A stretch of 64,000 bases of DNA from positions 2,964,512 through 3,028,511 of the forward strand of contig OZ024809.1 in NCBI GenBank assembly GCA_964017045.1, read 5' to 3'. This DNA is from Omphiscola glabra. Taxonomy: Eukaryota > Mollusca > Gastropoda > Lymnaeidae. The position numbers were made by a program, and so were the translations under genes. The notes under the pieces were generated by a model. The model saw only the letters and a list, made by a program, of their open reading frames with translations, did not search any database and had not been told where the DNA came from. Shown here piece after piece: positions 10,446 to 23,013 of the stretch (its first letter is position 1; every line of letters starts with the position of its first letter).

Positions 10446-11967
10446 GATGTCATGTCATTGGTGACATTTTTAATGTCATGTAATTGGTGACATACTTAAT
10501 GTCATGTAATTGGCGACATATTTGATGTCATGTAATTGGTGACATACTTAATGTCATGTAATTGGCGACATATTTGATGTCATGTAATTGGTGACATTTT
10601 TAATGTCATGTCATTGGTGACATACTTAATGTCATGTAATTGGTGACATACTTAATGTCATGTAATTGGTGACATATTTAATGTCATGTCATTGGTGACA
10701 TTTAATGTCATGTAATTGGTGACATACTTAATGTCATGTAATTGGTGACATACTTAATGTCATGTAATTTGTGACATATTTGATGTCATGTAATTGGTGA
10801 CATTTAATGTCATGTAATTGTGACATACTTGATGTCATGTAATTGGTGACATACTTAATGTCATGTAATTGGTGACATACTTAATGTCATGTAATTGGCG
10901 ACATACTTAATGTCATGTAATTGGTGACATTTAATGTCATGTAATTGGTGACATACTTAATGTCATGTAATTGGTGACATACTTAATGTCATGTAATTGG
11001 TGACATACTTAATGTCCTGTAATTGGTGACATACTTAATGTCATGTAATTGGTGACATACTTAATGTCATGTAATTGGTGACATACTTAATGTCATGTAA
11101 TTGGTGACATACTTAATGTCATGTAATTGGTGACATACTTAATGTCATGTAATTGGTGACATACTTAATGTCATGTAATTGGTGACATACTTAATGTCAT
11201 GTAATTGGTGACATTTGATGTCATGTAATTGGTGACATACTTAATGTCATGTCATTGGCGACATACTTAATGTCCTGTAATTGGCGACATACTTAATGTC
11301 CTGTAATTGGCGACATACTTAATGTCCTGTAATTGGCGACATACTTAATGTCCTGTAATTGGCGACATACTTAATGTCCTGTAATTGGGAAAAAAAATTA
11401 ATTTCATGTAATTGGCGACATACTTAATGTCCTGTAATTGGCGACATACTTAATGTCATATCATTGGCGACATTTAATGTCATGTAATTGGCGACATACT
11501 TAATGTCATGTAATTGGTGACATACTTAATGTCATGTAATTGGTGACATACTTAATGTCATGTAATTGGTGACATTTGATGTCATGTAATTGGTGACATA
11601 CTTAATGTCATGTCATTGGCGACATACTTAATGTCCTGTAATTGGCGACATACTTAATGTCCTGTAATTGGCGACATACTTAATGTCATGTCATTGGCGA
11701 CATACTTAATGTCCTGTAATTGGGAAAAAAAATTAATTTCATGTAATTGGCGACATACTTAATGTCCTGTAATTGGCGACATACTTAATGTCATATCATT
11801 GGCGACATTTAATGTCATGTCATTGGCGACATGTTTAATGTCCTGTAATTGGCGACATATCTAATGTCATGTAATTGGCGACATACTTAATGTCATATCA
11901 TTGGCGACATTTAATGGCATGTCATTGGCGACATATTTAATGGCATGTCATTGGCGACATATTTAAT
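10446..11967. repeat. Large minisatellite, 26-bp unit, ~1.5 kb
   Basis: About 59 copies of a unit made of ATGTCATGTAATTGGTGACA plus TACTTA. Variant subfamilies (TCATTGG, CCTGTAATTGG, GGCGACA) cluster. A rare interruption (TTGGG, an A run, TTAATTTC) occurs twice about 335 bp apart, marking a higher-order duplication. This is the longest array in the window. Confidence 0.97.
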
Positions 11968-12495
11968 GTGTCACGATTGAAACTGTCACTCAAACTTTAA
12001 GACACCAATTATTTTAAAAGAAACTATTGTAAAGAATAACACTTTTTCTCTCAGTCGATTGTTTCAGACGATAACCCCCCCCCCCCCCAAACCCCCAATA
12101 AATCCCATCGCAACCCCAATTTAGGTCACCTCCCTTGGACTGGAAAAATGTCCTTCAGCATGACCCACTAGAGTTCTAGTAGGTCGTGGCTTTAGTAACT
12201 TGACTATCACGATATGTTCATGTGCCAAACTACCTTTTATATTATGTAGTGGATTTTTTTTCTTCTTTTTCATTTCAAAAATCAACATAGTGAGAAAGGT
12301 TATAAATAAAGATACATTTTTTTTTTCCCCAACTTTTTATTATGAAAATTTTAATGTGTTAATTATTCATCAAAATAAAATAAACAAATTGTTATTATTA
12401 GCGACGAATGCTTACAAAATCTCGGGACATTGTGACATATTTCTTTAACTATGCATAAAACTAAAGGTAGTATTTAACGACTCCTTTGCGTCCGT
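11968..12495. other. No gene recognised
   Basis: Unique AT-rich sequence with a C run at 12075-12088. Confidence 0.5.
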
Positions 12496-12756
12496 TGATC
12501 AGAGTCTAAATGCCCTGTCTCAGAGTTTAAACACCTTGTCTCAGAGTCTAAACGCCCTGTCTCAGAGTCTAAACGCCCTGTCTCAGAGTCTAAATGCCCT
12601 GTCTCAGAGTCTAAACGCCTTGTCTCGGAGTCTAAACGCCCTGTCTCAGAGTCTAAATGCCCTGTCTCAGAGTCTAAATGCCCTGTCTCAGAGTCTAAAC
12701 GCCCTGTCTCGGAGTCTAAACGCCCTGTCTCAGGGTCTAAATGCCCTGTCCCAACA
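12496..12756. repeat. Minisatellite, 21-bp unit with CAGAGTCTAAACGCCCTGTC
   Basis: About 12 copies. The frame is kept because 21 is a multiple of three, giving SLNALSQ heptads on the plus strand. No start context, splice signals or homology suggest a real protein. Confidence 0.95.
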
Positions 12757-13034
12757 CCCTCCCTTGTCCCATTCCAAAGTCCTACAGTTATGACTAAAGT
12801 TTATTGTAAGCGAAAGGTGTGAGTTGTTATTGTTTTTGTTTCATTTCGAAACGAATCCCTTGTTACAAGTTAGATGCATTAATTTGCCTGTAAACATTTT
12901 AGTAACAGATTCGAAGCGAGAATTCGTGCCCTGTATAGAATTATGCTAAACTCGTAATTGTAATGTCTTGAGGATTTTTCAACAAGCGGTTACATTACAT
13001 CCAATTTTTTCCTGAGCAAGCATATTATTACAAA

Positions 13035-13476
13035 GGCAGCACCTATTGGCACACGGGTACCAGAATTGAGAGGTTGGGATTAAAAAACGATTTAAAATAT
13101 TATTGTTGGGGTTGTGAGACCAAATGAGGTATCAAATGAAAGATAATTGAATGGACTATACGTTTGTAAACTTAATTCTTCATTTTAACTAAAATAAACT
13201 ACTACAAATGACATCCGAATAACATTATTCAAAATGGACCCAGACACGCAGCGCCGCCATTCGCACCCGGGTACCAATAGGCTCATTGCAATTCGTATGT
13301 CATTTGTGGTAGTTTATTTTAGTAAAACTGAAGAATTAAGATTTCAAACGTATAGCACATTCAATTATCTTTCATTTGATACCTCATTTGGTCTTACAAA
13401 CCCAACAATAATATTTGTAATCGTTTTTTAATCACAACCTCTCAATTCTGGTACCCGTGTGCCTATAGCCACTTCG
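13035..13476 (-). mobile_element. Foldback (long terminal inverted repeat) element, copy A
   Basis: 442-bp element whose left and right halves are inverted copies of each other (arms of about 190 bp). Key arm motifs are GAGAGGTTGGGATTAAAAAA, GACCAAATGAGGTATCAAAT and CTAAAATAAACTAC. It is flanked by a perfect 9-bp direct repeat TATTACAAA (13026-13034 and 13477-13485). Copy B at 56308-56749 is also exactly 442 bp and lies in the opposite orientation. Long inverted repeats with 9-bp duplications are typical of Mutator-like elements, so a non-autonomous MULE is the best guess. There is no transposase. Confidence 0.85.
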
Positions 13477-13485
13477 TATTACAAA

Positions 13486-14284
13486 ATTAAATAGTTTATA
13501 GCTAAGGATAAGCAGTTGAAAATGTAGCAACGCGTAGCCAGGGACCAACCTCTCAACTAACATTAACACTGTTTCGTATTCATCAATAGACAATTAAAAA
13601 CTGCCGGTACACAAATCAAGTCCTTTATAGTTATAGTTTAATTTCAGTTTATCAAATATTAAAATTAAATTACTCTTTTCCCGGGATTTCCAGGAGAATA
13701 TTCCCGCTTTCCGGAATTGGCAAAACCCCGGGAAATGTGAAACGTGGGGCAGAGAGGTTTGTGTGTTTGTGGTGGGTAGGGATAGGGTTTGCTAGTTCAT
13801 TAGTTTCATATTTCACAATGTAAGCAGTAATTTTAAGACGTTGTTATTGCGTCTGTTTTTGTAATGTACCGGTACATTATTACATACCTAGGAATTAATG
13901 CATTTTATTTAAATGTACTGTCTATCGGCTTTCCTTTCATTCCCGTAAGCATCATTGATCGTATTTGGCAGACTGCCAAATAAAAAAGTTGCTGGGTTCT
14001 CATTGGTTGAGTACTTTATTTTGAGCTTACTTGAGGAGGGTGTGGGGGTTGGGTGGGGGCGTTGAACATTAGCTTTGGGTGTTAGACTTCATTATAATGA
14101 TTCTCGCGCATGACAAAGTGACGGGTTACTGTCTCTTTTATTTCACAATCTACCACACCACCGAAGCCCAAAACCTCATGAATTCGTTTGATGTGCTTTA
14201 AATTAGTTTTAATTATAGTTGAATAATTTTTAACTTTGAGGTGGATGGGGAAGCCGATTCATGTCGGTGCAAATTTGACCTCTG
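13486..14284. other. No gene recognised; degraded dispersed repeat
   Basis: Positions 13500-13740 share motifs (GGATAAGCAG, GACCAACCT, CCCGGGA) with 34418-34700 and appear to be a diverged relative of that dispersed repeat. Nothing is recognised from 13760 to 14284. Confidence 0.4.
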
Positions 14285-14605
14285 ACTTGATGCTAGATAT
14301 GCCCTGCTGACTTGATGCTAGATATGCTCTGCTGACTTGATGCTAGATATGCCATGCTGACTTCATGCTAGATATGCCCTGCTGATTTGATGCTAGATAT
14401 GCCCTGCTGATTTGATGCTAGATACGCCCTGCTGACTTGATGCTAGATATGCCCTGCTGACTTGATGCTAGATATGCCTTGCTGACGTGATGCTAGATAT
14501 GCCTTGCTGACTTGATGCTAGATATGCCATGCTGACTTGATGCTAGATATGCCATGCTTTCTTGATGCTAGATATGCCCTGCTGACTTGATGCTAGATAT
14601 GCCCT
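14285..14605. repeat. Minisatellite, 25-bp unit with GACTTGATGCTAGATATGCC
   Basis: About 13 copies, unit ending in CTGCT; low divergence. Confidence 0.95.
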
Positions 14606-16500
14606 ATGCAATGCAAGGACTTCCTTTTCATCATGTTTGGATTACCGGTATCCATAAGATCTTGTCTATATTAAACTCCTCCCCTACGTTTCTCTGAGCA
14701 GCTCGTATCTGACTTAATTAAGACCCCATTAATTACAGCATTATAATTTCTATGTAAATGTATGTAGATAACTAAAAAAAACTTGAACTGCAATTTAAAA
14801 AAATATGCTTATTATGGAACTTCAAATTTGACTAACACAAACCCGAGGACATGCATCGTGTATGGGGCGACTAAAGGCCCTCGACACCCCCACTCAGATT
14901 CGTATGCAAAATATATGTACCCGGTAATAACGTATGCGTTTTTAGGAAGAGGATGCCTAAACTCAGCCTTTGCCCCGGCCTAAATGCCCCCCTTGAAGCT
15001 ACATTTTAAAAATCCAGACTCTCATGTCCCTGGCACTTTAAAGATATTTACACTACTATAATAAAGGGCATTGTGGCTGTTTGCTTGTTAATGAAGGTCA
15101 ATTAAAATTAAACAAAAGAAAACTAAATAATCGATCGCAACCAAATTTGATATGGTTATTCCTCTTGATCTACAGAACGTTCCTGGAAAGTTTGGTCGTA
15201 ATCCCCTTATCACCAAATTTGTAATTAAATAATCGTAAAAATGAAAAGAGTAAAAAAATAATAATAATTTCAAATGGCTTCGTCTGAATGATGAAATGTA
15301 AGAGACTAGTCCAGGTGTTGTTAAATATTCCTTCCTTTTAATTATAATATTTCTAATTCCAAACTGCCAGGTAGTACTGGGGAACTTTTCAGTTTAAGAT
15401 TATGTTGTTGTTTTTTGTTTTTTTTAAAAACGTTTTCGGCCTATTTAATACACTGGGCTAATCATATCTAAATTCTAACAGTCGTGTGAACATGACATGA
15501 GTAAATGTCACCCTATCGCCTATCAACTTTAAAATGGGGCCATGTTTCATCATGGCGTTTAGTATGCTGAGCCACGTGATCGGTTAAAAACTAAAAATAG
15601 CTTCCCGCATAGTTCTAAATGCTGAAGGTGGTGGTGTCTAATGTACCGGTACGGAAGTTGGTATACATGATACAAAGACGTAACCGATTGGCCTATAGAG
15701 ATTTTGGCTTAGGTGATATCGGGACCTGTGCTGATCACCACCCCACCCCTGCTTTTCCTTTTGGATTTCGATTAGTGTTAATGATAAGGTGCTTGGGGGG
15801 AGGGGCGTCATTTGTGACGTCAAGGCAGGTTCAATAATGAACGGTCGTCAATGACAAATGATCAATATTTTGATATTTCTATTGAGCTTTAGTCCACAGA
15901 TTTGAATATTGGACAGATCGATGATTCCGCTCAACTTATTTCAATTGAAGGAACCAATGATTTGGCAAATCCTGGCTGTGTTTTAAATGACATTTGTTAC
16001 TGTTGACTGAAGTAGGCCTTCGTACAAGCAGCGTCATCAGAATCTACATAAGCTCAAGTAGTTGTTTATATTGTAGTGTACGATACCCAGTATCGTTAAA
16101 TTTAAATCCAGTACGGTCATTTAAGTTGATATATTTTTTTATCAGCACCATGAAATAACTGCATGAACTACAATCTATTTCTAACCCATATCCCTGTGAT
16201 TTTATAAATCAATGGAAGTTGGAGAAACGTGTCTACTGAACAAAGAGAAACCCCCTTCCCCAATAAAACCATAAACTGACGCCTCCTCTGATCTGACGAG
16301 AGAGTGTGCTTCCTCCTTTCACTTGCCGAAATCGTCAAGTCAACCAACGACCTAATAGCACCGGTACTAGGCAGTACAGGACTTGCGAAGGAGTGGACGT
16401 TAGTCACACCTATTGGAATTGGGATTAGTCAGTCTACTAACAAATGCTAAAAAGACAATATCAATAAGTAAATACTACACAATATTACACGATACTACAC
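14606..16500. other. No gene recognised
   Basis: About 1.9 kb of mostly unique, AT-rich sequence. Several short open frames (for example 16168-16407 minus) lack recognisable motifs, splice context or homology and are not called. Confidence 0.45.
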
Positions 16501-19500
16501 AATAGTACACGATACATATATACAAATGTATGCCTTAAGTTTAAGACCCCATCAACAATTTAACAAGTGCCTGTTGTACAACAAAGCCACCATTAACAGA
16601 ATTTCTAAAACAGACAACACAACAGGAACTAAATTCACAGCGAAAAAGTTATTGTTTTGTTTACATAATTTAATATTCAGGTTCAAGTATAGTATTGGTT
16701 GCAAAGCACAATGCAAGACAGTAATATCATGTCATTTAAAGGGAATAAAAATAAATTCATTAAATTATTTAAATCCTTGCTAGTTAACGTTAGTCATGTG
16801 ACTAAACATTTCTGATTCTGTCACATTACTTACAATTGTGTCTCAACATAACATCTTCAATTCTGTCTCAACATAACATCTTCAATTCTCTTGCACATCA
16901 ATCTATTCTTATAAATAGTTAGCCATACTTCATTTCATTCAAGAAAATATTTGATTACAAATTGAACATAGCAAAAGCATTTTCTTAATTTGACTTCCTC
17001 ACAAACATCAGACTTTTTTAAAGAACATTTTACTACACATCCGAGACCTTTTTTTCAGAGCATTCCTCTACACACATTCCTCTTCATCCATCCTATAACT
17101 ATCAGACCTTTTTAAGAAGAGCATTTCTCTACACACATCCTTTCAGACGTTTTTTTTTTTACAGAGTCAAATATTTAATTAACCCAATCAAAAGAAAAGT
17201 GATGTTGACTGGACAATCCAACAAGTTGGTGACATCTCAAGAACTAGAGTAGTGACATTAAGAACTATAGTGGCATCAAGAGCTGACGTTGTGACATATA
17301 GTTTAATGCACTCTTGATTGTTACAACACAAGTCATACAAATATCTGCCATAGTTTTAAACACAATCAGAAGATTAAAAATAAATGAGGCCCTGAGCTTG
17401 ATTTACTTTAAACATAATTAGGTCAAAGTTTAAATAGATAAAAATCTCATGATCAGCCATCATCAGGAGATGACCCAGAGGTCAAGCCTGATGATAAATG
17501 GTATTGTCATGATAGAATGTCTTTGTAAAGCTGGGAATAGAATCAAATACTAATGAGTTATAGCTCAAGTCACATGTGTTCAAACAAGAAGATGCAGTTA
17601 TTCCCACTACAATTTGAAGATTTCCAGTACATTCCTATGATTCATAAAACAAAAAGGAAAAAAAAAATAGCAAAATATTTATTTTAAAAAAAAAAAAATT
17701 TTTTTTTAAAAAGCTGAAGAACAACAAAGATTTTTAACTTGGTCATTAAGTTTCATATTATTTAAAGTATTGAAAGTTCCAAAACTCTTTTGCACAATAC
17801 AACACTTCCCTCACTATACATCAAAGGAGCACTCACCAGAGCTGCTAAAATTTATTAGAAAATGATCAGTTCTCCAAAAGCTTGAGTTAATTATAGAGGA
17901 TCTCAAAAGCACAGTTTGAAATACCGTTTCGTTACTCCAGTCATATAAATGGCTGGGTCACACTTTCAATCAAGAAACTTTTACAATTTTATTTTAAAAA
18001 TTTTAAATTCATTTACTAAAGATTCCTATACTATTCCACAAGTTTTTTTGTTTTTTTATAATTGTTAAATGGTAACTTTTTTTCATGACAAGAATGTACA
18101 ATTTGGCTAAATTTGTACAGAAAATGTATTGCAATAATTGCCAGTGAAGTCATACACATTAGCTTGTATTCTGTTCAAACTCAGCCCCCCCAAAACCCAG
18201 TCTTATGCATTATTTTTTCAATACAAATTGAGTGCAAAAATATGTATTCTTCCTTAAAAAGTTTGAGAAAAATTATATTATTGGTAAAGACAGTAAGATT
18301 GGACAGTCATTAAAACAAATTAAATACTTATGAAAAACTAAATTATACTAATACTATACATTTAAGTGTTTTTTTTTAATTTAAACTCATTTTGTGACCA
18401 ACTCTATTAACCAACAGCACCTGCAAGATGTTAAAAAGTAAATTTTTCTATTGCATATTCTGTAGGACCTTAAAAAATAATTCCTTTCTTATTTTCTTTT
18501 TACTTGCTAATACTATCTAGTTTTGAACAGCACATTGGGCCTGTTGTGTATAGAAAACCAGCATACCCATCTAATGCACTCAAGGGAATCTCAAGCCTGG
18601 CCTACATTTCTTAAAAGCACACCCACAATTGATCACACAAGTGGACCTTAACACTAACAGAATGACCTCCTCTGCTTAACATAGACCAGGTAAAATTATT
18701 GTGTTCACAAACACAAAACGGTCACATAATTCAAAAGTATTTCAAAATGCTTTAACTCCATGTTCCTTGTCATCAGTCTTTTTTTTTCCCCAACTACTGC
18801 ATGCTGTTTATTACAATACAATCTTCCCTGTACTAATCTAACAGGAATGAGATTTTCAATCCCTTTATTACAACTAAGATAGTAACTGGACACATTCAGG
18901 ATATTTTAATACAACAAAAATAAATATTTATAAACTTTTATATTTAAAAAATAATTAAAACATGATACTGTTTGCAATACAATTCATATCATAACATGTC
19001 ACTGAAAAACTTTGTAATAAATAAATGTGAGAGAATATCAACAAGTCACCAATGTTTATCAAAAGCGGTAGATTTTAACTAACACCTGTGGCAGTTAGTG
19101 AAGTGGGAATCTAAAGCAAAAGATCAAATCAATCAATGATATCAGAGTGAACTTACTCAATACAAATCTGTGAACAGTGAAAAGTATTGCCAAGAGTGTC
19201 TAGACAATTGTGCAAGTACAATGAATACACTATGTTCACACAACTGACATACTGTTGAAACAAGTAATTAACTTATACTTTTGCAATAACTGTAAAAAAT
19301 ATCCTAAGAATGATATATGAAACTTTAATGACATTTACACCAATATATTATAGTGATCTTGCTTAACCCTGTATTTTGATTAGATGTTACAGTTTAAATT
19401 TAAAGTTACAAAAGCAAGATATCAAGGAAATATGTATTTTAAATTATCTGGTAATTATTTTCAATTTTTGCTTAGTGAACTAAAAGTTCAAACTTTTATT

Positions 19501-21213
19501 AAATATCCTTAAATTAATATAGATACTGGAACAAAATTGTACTAACTCAGCAGTACGTACTCTGTTCCAAAAAGTGTCTTTTAACAAACAAGTTTTGTAA
19601 GTACAATTAATAACATTCAAACTAATTTAAACATCCAAGGATTTTTATTAGAAAATGTTTTTTTTTAATAAAAAGACATTTCTTCCCTTTAACTTCAAAT
19701 AAGATACAGGAACATGACTATGACATAACTGAAGTTTTATTGCAAAGTAGAAGAATCTTTTGTTCTTTAAAATAATGTAAATACTTTTTAAAACAATTCT
19801 ATTGCTATGTTTCATTTCTTAAGTTTATTTTGACAGTAGATGAGAAAGTTAATAAGCTTAAATGGTCTTATGGGAAATGCAGCAGTTTAAGATGTGACTA
19901 TCATTAATTTGTATTGATAATAATAGACTTAAATTGCATCATTTATGATTAGAAACATGTATATTTGAAATTAATCTATATTCATTTATGAAATTATACA
20001 ATAACTAACATAAAGCTAGGCTACCTGACTAGTTAGGGGCATAAATTTACACACTAACAGTTTTAGGGGCATAAATATACACACTATTCACTAACAGTTT
20101 TAAATTTTTTGGCACCCAAAGTCTAGTTCCAGTAAGTGTAAGATAGTAACTATGCATTTATCGATTGCCTTACGTCTACTAAAAATATTGAATGCTTTTA
20201 ATTCTGAAACAAAAAACATGTCATAACTTATAACTCTCCACATGGAAATAGTTTGAATTCCATCATAAGAAATTAAGTTGATTAAGAGTTGAATTATTTG
20301 AATTTTCAAAAACAAACATTTCTTTACTATGTCATAGTAATAAGCCTCAAGATGACTTAACAAAAAATCAAAGACTTAATTTTAAAATGGTGACAGGAGA
20401 ACTTTAAAAGTTTTATAAGAATAAACACAATTATCATTTATGTAGCAATCAAATTTATGTTATAAAAGTTAAATTTTACTAATTTATTATGAATAACAAA
20501 GACATAAGAGCACTATTCACAATAAATATTTTTAAAATTAAAGTAGCTAGTGGAGAAAATTGTCAACCAAAAAGTTATATTTTATATTTTATATTGTGAA
20601 GCATTCTACAATCAACTTCAATTATACATTATATTATGATATAAAAATTTGTATTGCACTTTAAAGTTCAATGCAAATGATATTGATGAAGCCGAGTGAA
20701 TGCATTCTGTCTTCGCAAATACAGATCTTGTAACTATGAAAATATTTAATGAAAATAAATGCTCAGGCTCAGCCTACGTTGATTGAGTGACTGTCTGTTG
20801 TATTATTTGTCAACAACAGCCACATAGACTCAGCATAACAATTAATCTTGGTACCAGTCAAAAGTAGTTCCAGTTTCATTCATCGTCATCACACTTTCAT
20901 ATTCCAGTCACAGATGATTGATAATGAACTGCTAAAAGTATTTAGAAATGGCCAGTAAGGGCTTTTCCCACAGCCCTCCCTAGTTTAGTCTTTATAATCA
21001 TGGCTATAAAGTCCTAAATTGTAAATAATGAATTCAAACACAAGTAACACGCAACATTGTTTTTGAATAGTTGAATCCTATGATGGGGGACGATGTGCGA
21101 TGACTTCCTTTATTTAAGTCACTTTAGTCGCCACTTGAATGCGTTGAAGAAAAATAGTAAATGTCACAGTGACAATGGTTTATGAAAGACGAAATTAAGA
21201 TCTATAGTAAAAA
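16501..21213 (-). other. AT-rich, array-free block downstream of the MID1IP1-like gene; possible 3' UTR
   Basis: About 4.7 kb immediately downstream of the MID1IP1-like stop codon. It is strikingly AT-rich, dense in ATTTA-type sequence and almost free of the minisatellites found elsewhere. A candidate poly(A) signal (AATAAA on the minus strand) lies at 21109-21114, so a short UTR is possible; many further AATAAA/ATTTA motifs allow longer forms. That the block is a long 3' UTR is inference; the alternative is ordinary intergenic DNA. No ORF in it is convincing. Confidence 0.35.
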
Positions 21214-21738
21214 TCACATATTAAAGGAAGAAACTGAAGAAATTCCATTCTGCGTTGATGTTACTTCCCTCTCATATCTGCTACTCAAAAACTTTGCTGT
21301 TTCTGTCATCTGATGCAATAGTCCAAACAAACCTCTGAGATGGTATCTAAAAGCTGCTGCAGTTTTCCTAGCATTTTCACCAATAGGATCGTCTCCGTCT
21401 ACTGAATCGTCAGTGTTGTCATTTTGCTCTTCATCATTCAAATTAGGTAGAGGACCAGCTGTTATTTCTGAACGAATGGCGTGGAGCATGGCATAAAAAT
21501 GATAGAGATCACCACTCACCGGTATTGCTGGAATCACAGCTTTGTTATTGTTTTCTTCTTCGATACAAGGAACAGGAATAGATTCAACTGGAATGTCTCG
21601 AAGGCGGCAAGGAATCATGACCGTGTCGTCCATTAGGTCGACTGCCTGGACGAACCGATTGATGGCAGTCAAAAGAGACTGCTGTCCATCAATGGATGGA
21701 TTTGTGCGTCTTCTACCGTTGTTTCCCATACCTGACAT
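21214..21738 (-). CDS. MID1-interacting protein 1 / Spot14 (THRSP) family protein
   Basis: A single-exon reading frame of 174 residues starts at the ATG of MSGMGN; this ATG has an A at -3. A GTG-initiated extension to 21870 is open but probably 5' UTR. Conserved family blocks are LLTAINRFVQAVDLMDDTVM near residues 25-45 with the following IPCRLRDIPVES, then DLYHFYAMLHAIRSEI mid-protein, and FRYHLRGLFGLL with TAKFLSSRYEREV near the C-terminus. An acidic linker (DEEQNDNTDDSVDGDD) separates the last two. Vertebrate members (MIG12, Spot14) bind MID1 and microtubules and promote acetyl-CoA carboxylase polymerisation and fatty-acid synthesis. Length fits the family (~150-185 residues). Invertebrates typically have one member, so I do not choose between MID1IP1 and THRSP. 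Confidence 0.9.
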   Translation of the reverse strand: MSGMGNNGRRRTNPSIDGQQSLLTAINRFVQAVDLMDDTVMIPCRLRDIPVESIPVPCIEEENNNKAVIPAIPVSGDLYHFYAMLHAIRSEITAGPLPNLNDEEQNDNTDDSVDGDDPIGENARKTAAAFRYHLRGLFGLLHQMTETAKFLSSRYEREVTSTQNGISSVSSFNM

Positions 21739-21988
21739 TTTCACAACTGAATCTTGATGTAGTTTACAATGTCCAGAAAATAATGTGCACAACGCAAACA
21801 GACGGGAAGATGATTTCAACGAATCAATAATCGACTGTTCACACACGTTGCCGCCGGCTTCGTCAATCACATATGAAATTAGGACTTCGGTATTTCTCCT
21901 AGTAGGTGATGGTCTAATTTCAATCGACTACAAAGCTGTTATTAATATAAAACACTTATTCTGTCAATTGCTTTGACTTAATAAGTGT
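21739..21988 (-). other. Probable 5' UTR of the MID1IP1-like gene
   Basis: The interval between the inferred start codon and the position about 30 bp downstream of the TATA box. The reading frame is open to 21870 without an ATG. Inferred only; no transcript evidence. Confidence 0.4.
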
Positions 21989-22010
21989 ACTAGCCGTTTT
22001 TGAAAAAAGG

Positions 22011-22019
22011 CTTTTTATA
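22011..22019 (-). promoter_or_regulatory. TATA box for the MID1IP1-like gene
   Basis: Minus-strand TATAAAAAG, a consensus-quality TATA element, about 275 bp upstream of the chosen ATG. It predicts transcription start near 21988. Confidence 0.5.
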
Positions 22020-22143
22020 CCGGCTCGATGAGATAACAAGAAATGAACGACACAAGCTCAAAAAGCCAGCACCCCTATGAAAAAATAAGCTTGACGATAC
22101 CAAAACATGCGAGTTAAGGTGGGGGTCACTGAACCTCAATCTG

Positions 22144-22148
22144 ATTGG
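22144..22148 (-). promoter_or_regulatory. CCAAT box
   Basis: Minus-strand CCAAT within CAGCCAATCAG, about 125 bp upstream of the TATA element. The position is plausible for an NF-Y site of the same promoter. Confidence 0.35.
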
Positions 22149-22149
22149 C

Positions 22150-22850
22150 TGGAAAAAATCAGCAGGGAAGGGAGTGACTACCAAGGACGCTAAGTGTGTA
22201 GCCATGGCGGCGAGATATGAAGGGAAAAAACGGGGAAAGGGGTGGAGTACTGGCTGATCCGGGCCGAGTGAATCACATTCTTCACTGTTAAAAAAAAATG
22301 AGAACCGGTACGTAGTCGCTGCCGCGTATTCACAGTGACGCAATACCTCGTTGATAGTAGGTGAAAAACAATGACAATCAACGCTTTTCATCGAAACATT
22401 TTTAATGTTGCAATGAATGTTTTATTGGCATAATTGGGTCGATTGCAAATGGGAACAACTGAACTGATTAAAATTAACCATTTGTATCTCTTTCTTTATA
22501 AGTTATGGATTAAATAAAATTATTTAAATCCAGAAATTAAATGTCATGTGAGTGTGGATATACCGAATACCGATTTCATAGTAATAAATTAATAGTATTA
22601 TAGTGTTCCTGCAATGAGGGGCCATTTGGAAGTTGTTCCGGCATTAAAACTTGTACTGATGGCTTGACTGATGGAAGCACACATTTGATTTCTAAAATTT
22701 AAATTCCCTCGTCATTTAAAAAGTGACCCTCATTACTTTACACTATTTCATTAATATAGCATATTAATTATAATGTTAAATGGTAGATACCTCCTGTAAA
22801 TTTAATACCTCCAATCATGATAGGCTTATCAGTTCATTCGTTATAATTAT
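22150..22850. other. Upstream region of the MID1IP1-like gene; nothing else recognised
   Basis: Short frames on both strands. A plus-strand ATGGCGGCGAGATATGAAGG at 22203 closes after 17 codons and is not called. The rest is AT-rich unique sequence. Confidence 0.45.
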
Positions 22851-22858
22851 TGTCATGA

Positions 22859-23005
22859 CAGAGGCGTAGTTTTAAAAGGGGGGGGGTGTGGGGGCAGTTT
22901 TCCTCGGGCCCCAGATTTGATGGTATTTCATTTATGAAAGTACGCTTTTTCAGAGTTGAGGGGGGATCTTGTCCCCGGGCGCCTAAGAATCCAACTACGC
23001 CTCTG
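22859..23005 (+). mobile_element. hAT-type MITE, copy 2 (CAGAGGCGTAGTT ends)
   Basis: 147-bp element with terminal inverted repeats CAGAGGCGTAGTT and AACTACGCCTCTG. A perfect 8-bp duplication TGTCATGA flanks it at 22851-22858 and 23006-23013. The interior carries a G run and GTCCCCGGGCGCC, as in the related copies. No coding capacity. Confidence 0.9.
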
Positions 23006-23013
23006 TGTCATGA

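Noticed and set aside
10446..11967. CRISPR array (regular repeats)
   Set aside because: Units are contiguous with no unique spacers, in a eukaryotic genome; it is a minisatellite.
21739..21870. Extension of the MID1IP1-like protein from a GTG codon
   Set aside because: No ATG in the extension; conserved family sequence begins after the ATG at 21738; better read as 5' UTR.
22203..22256. Plus-strand ATG in a good context upstream of the MID1IP1-like gene
   Set aside because: Closes after 17 codons and has no donor site I could support.
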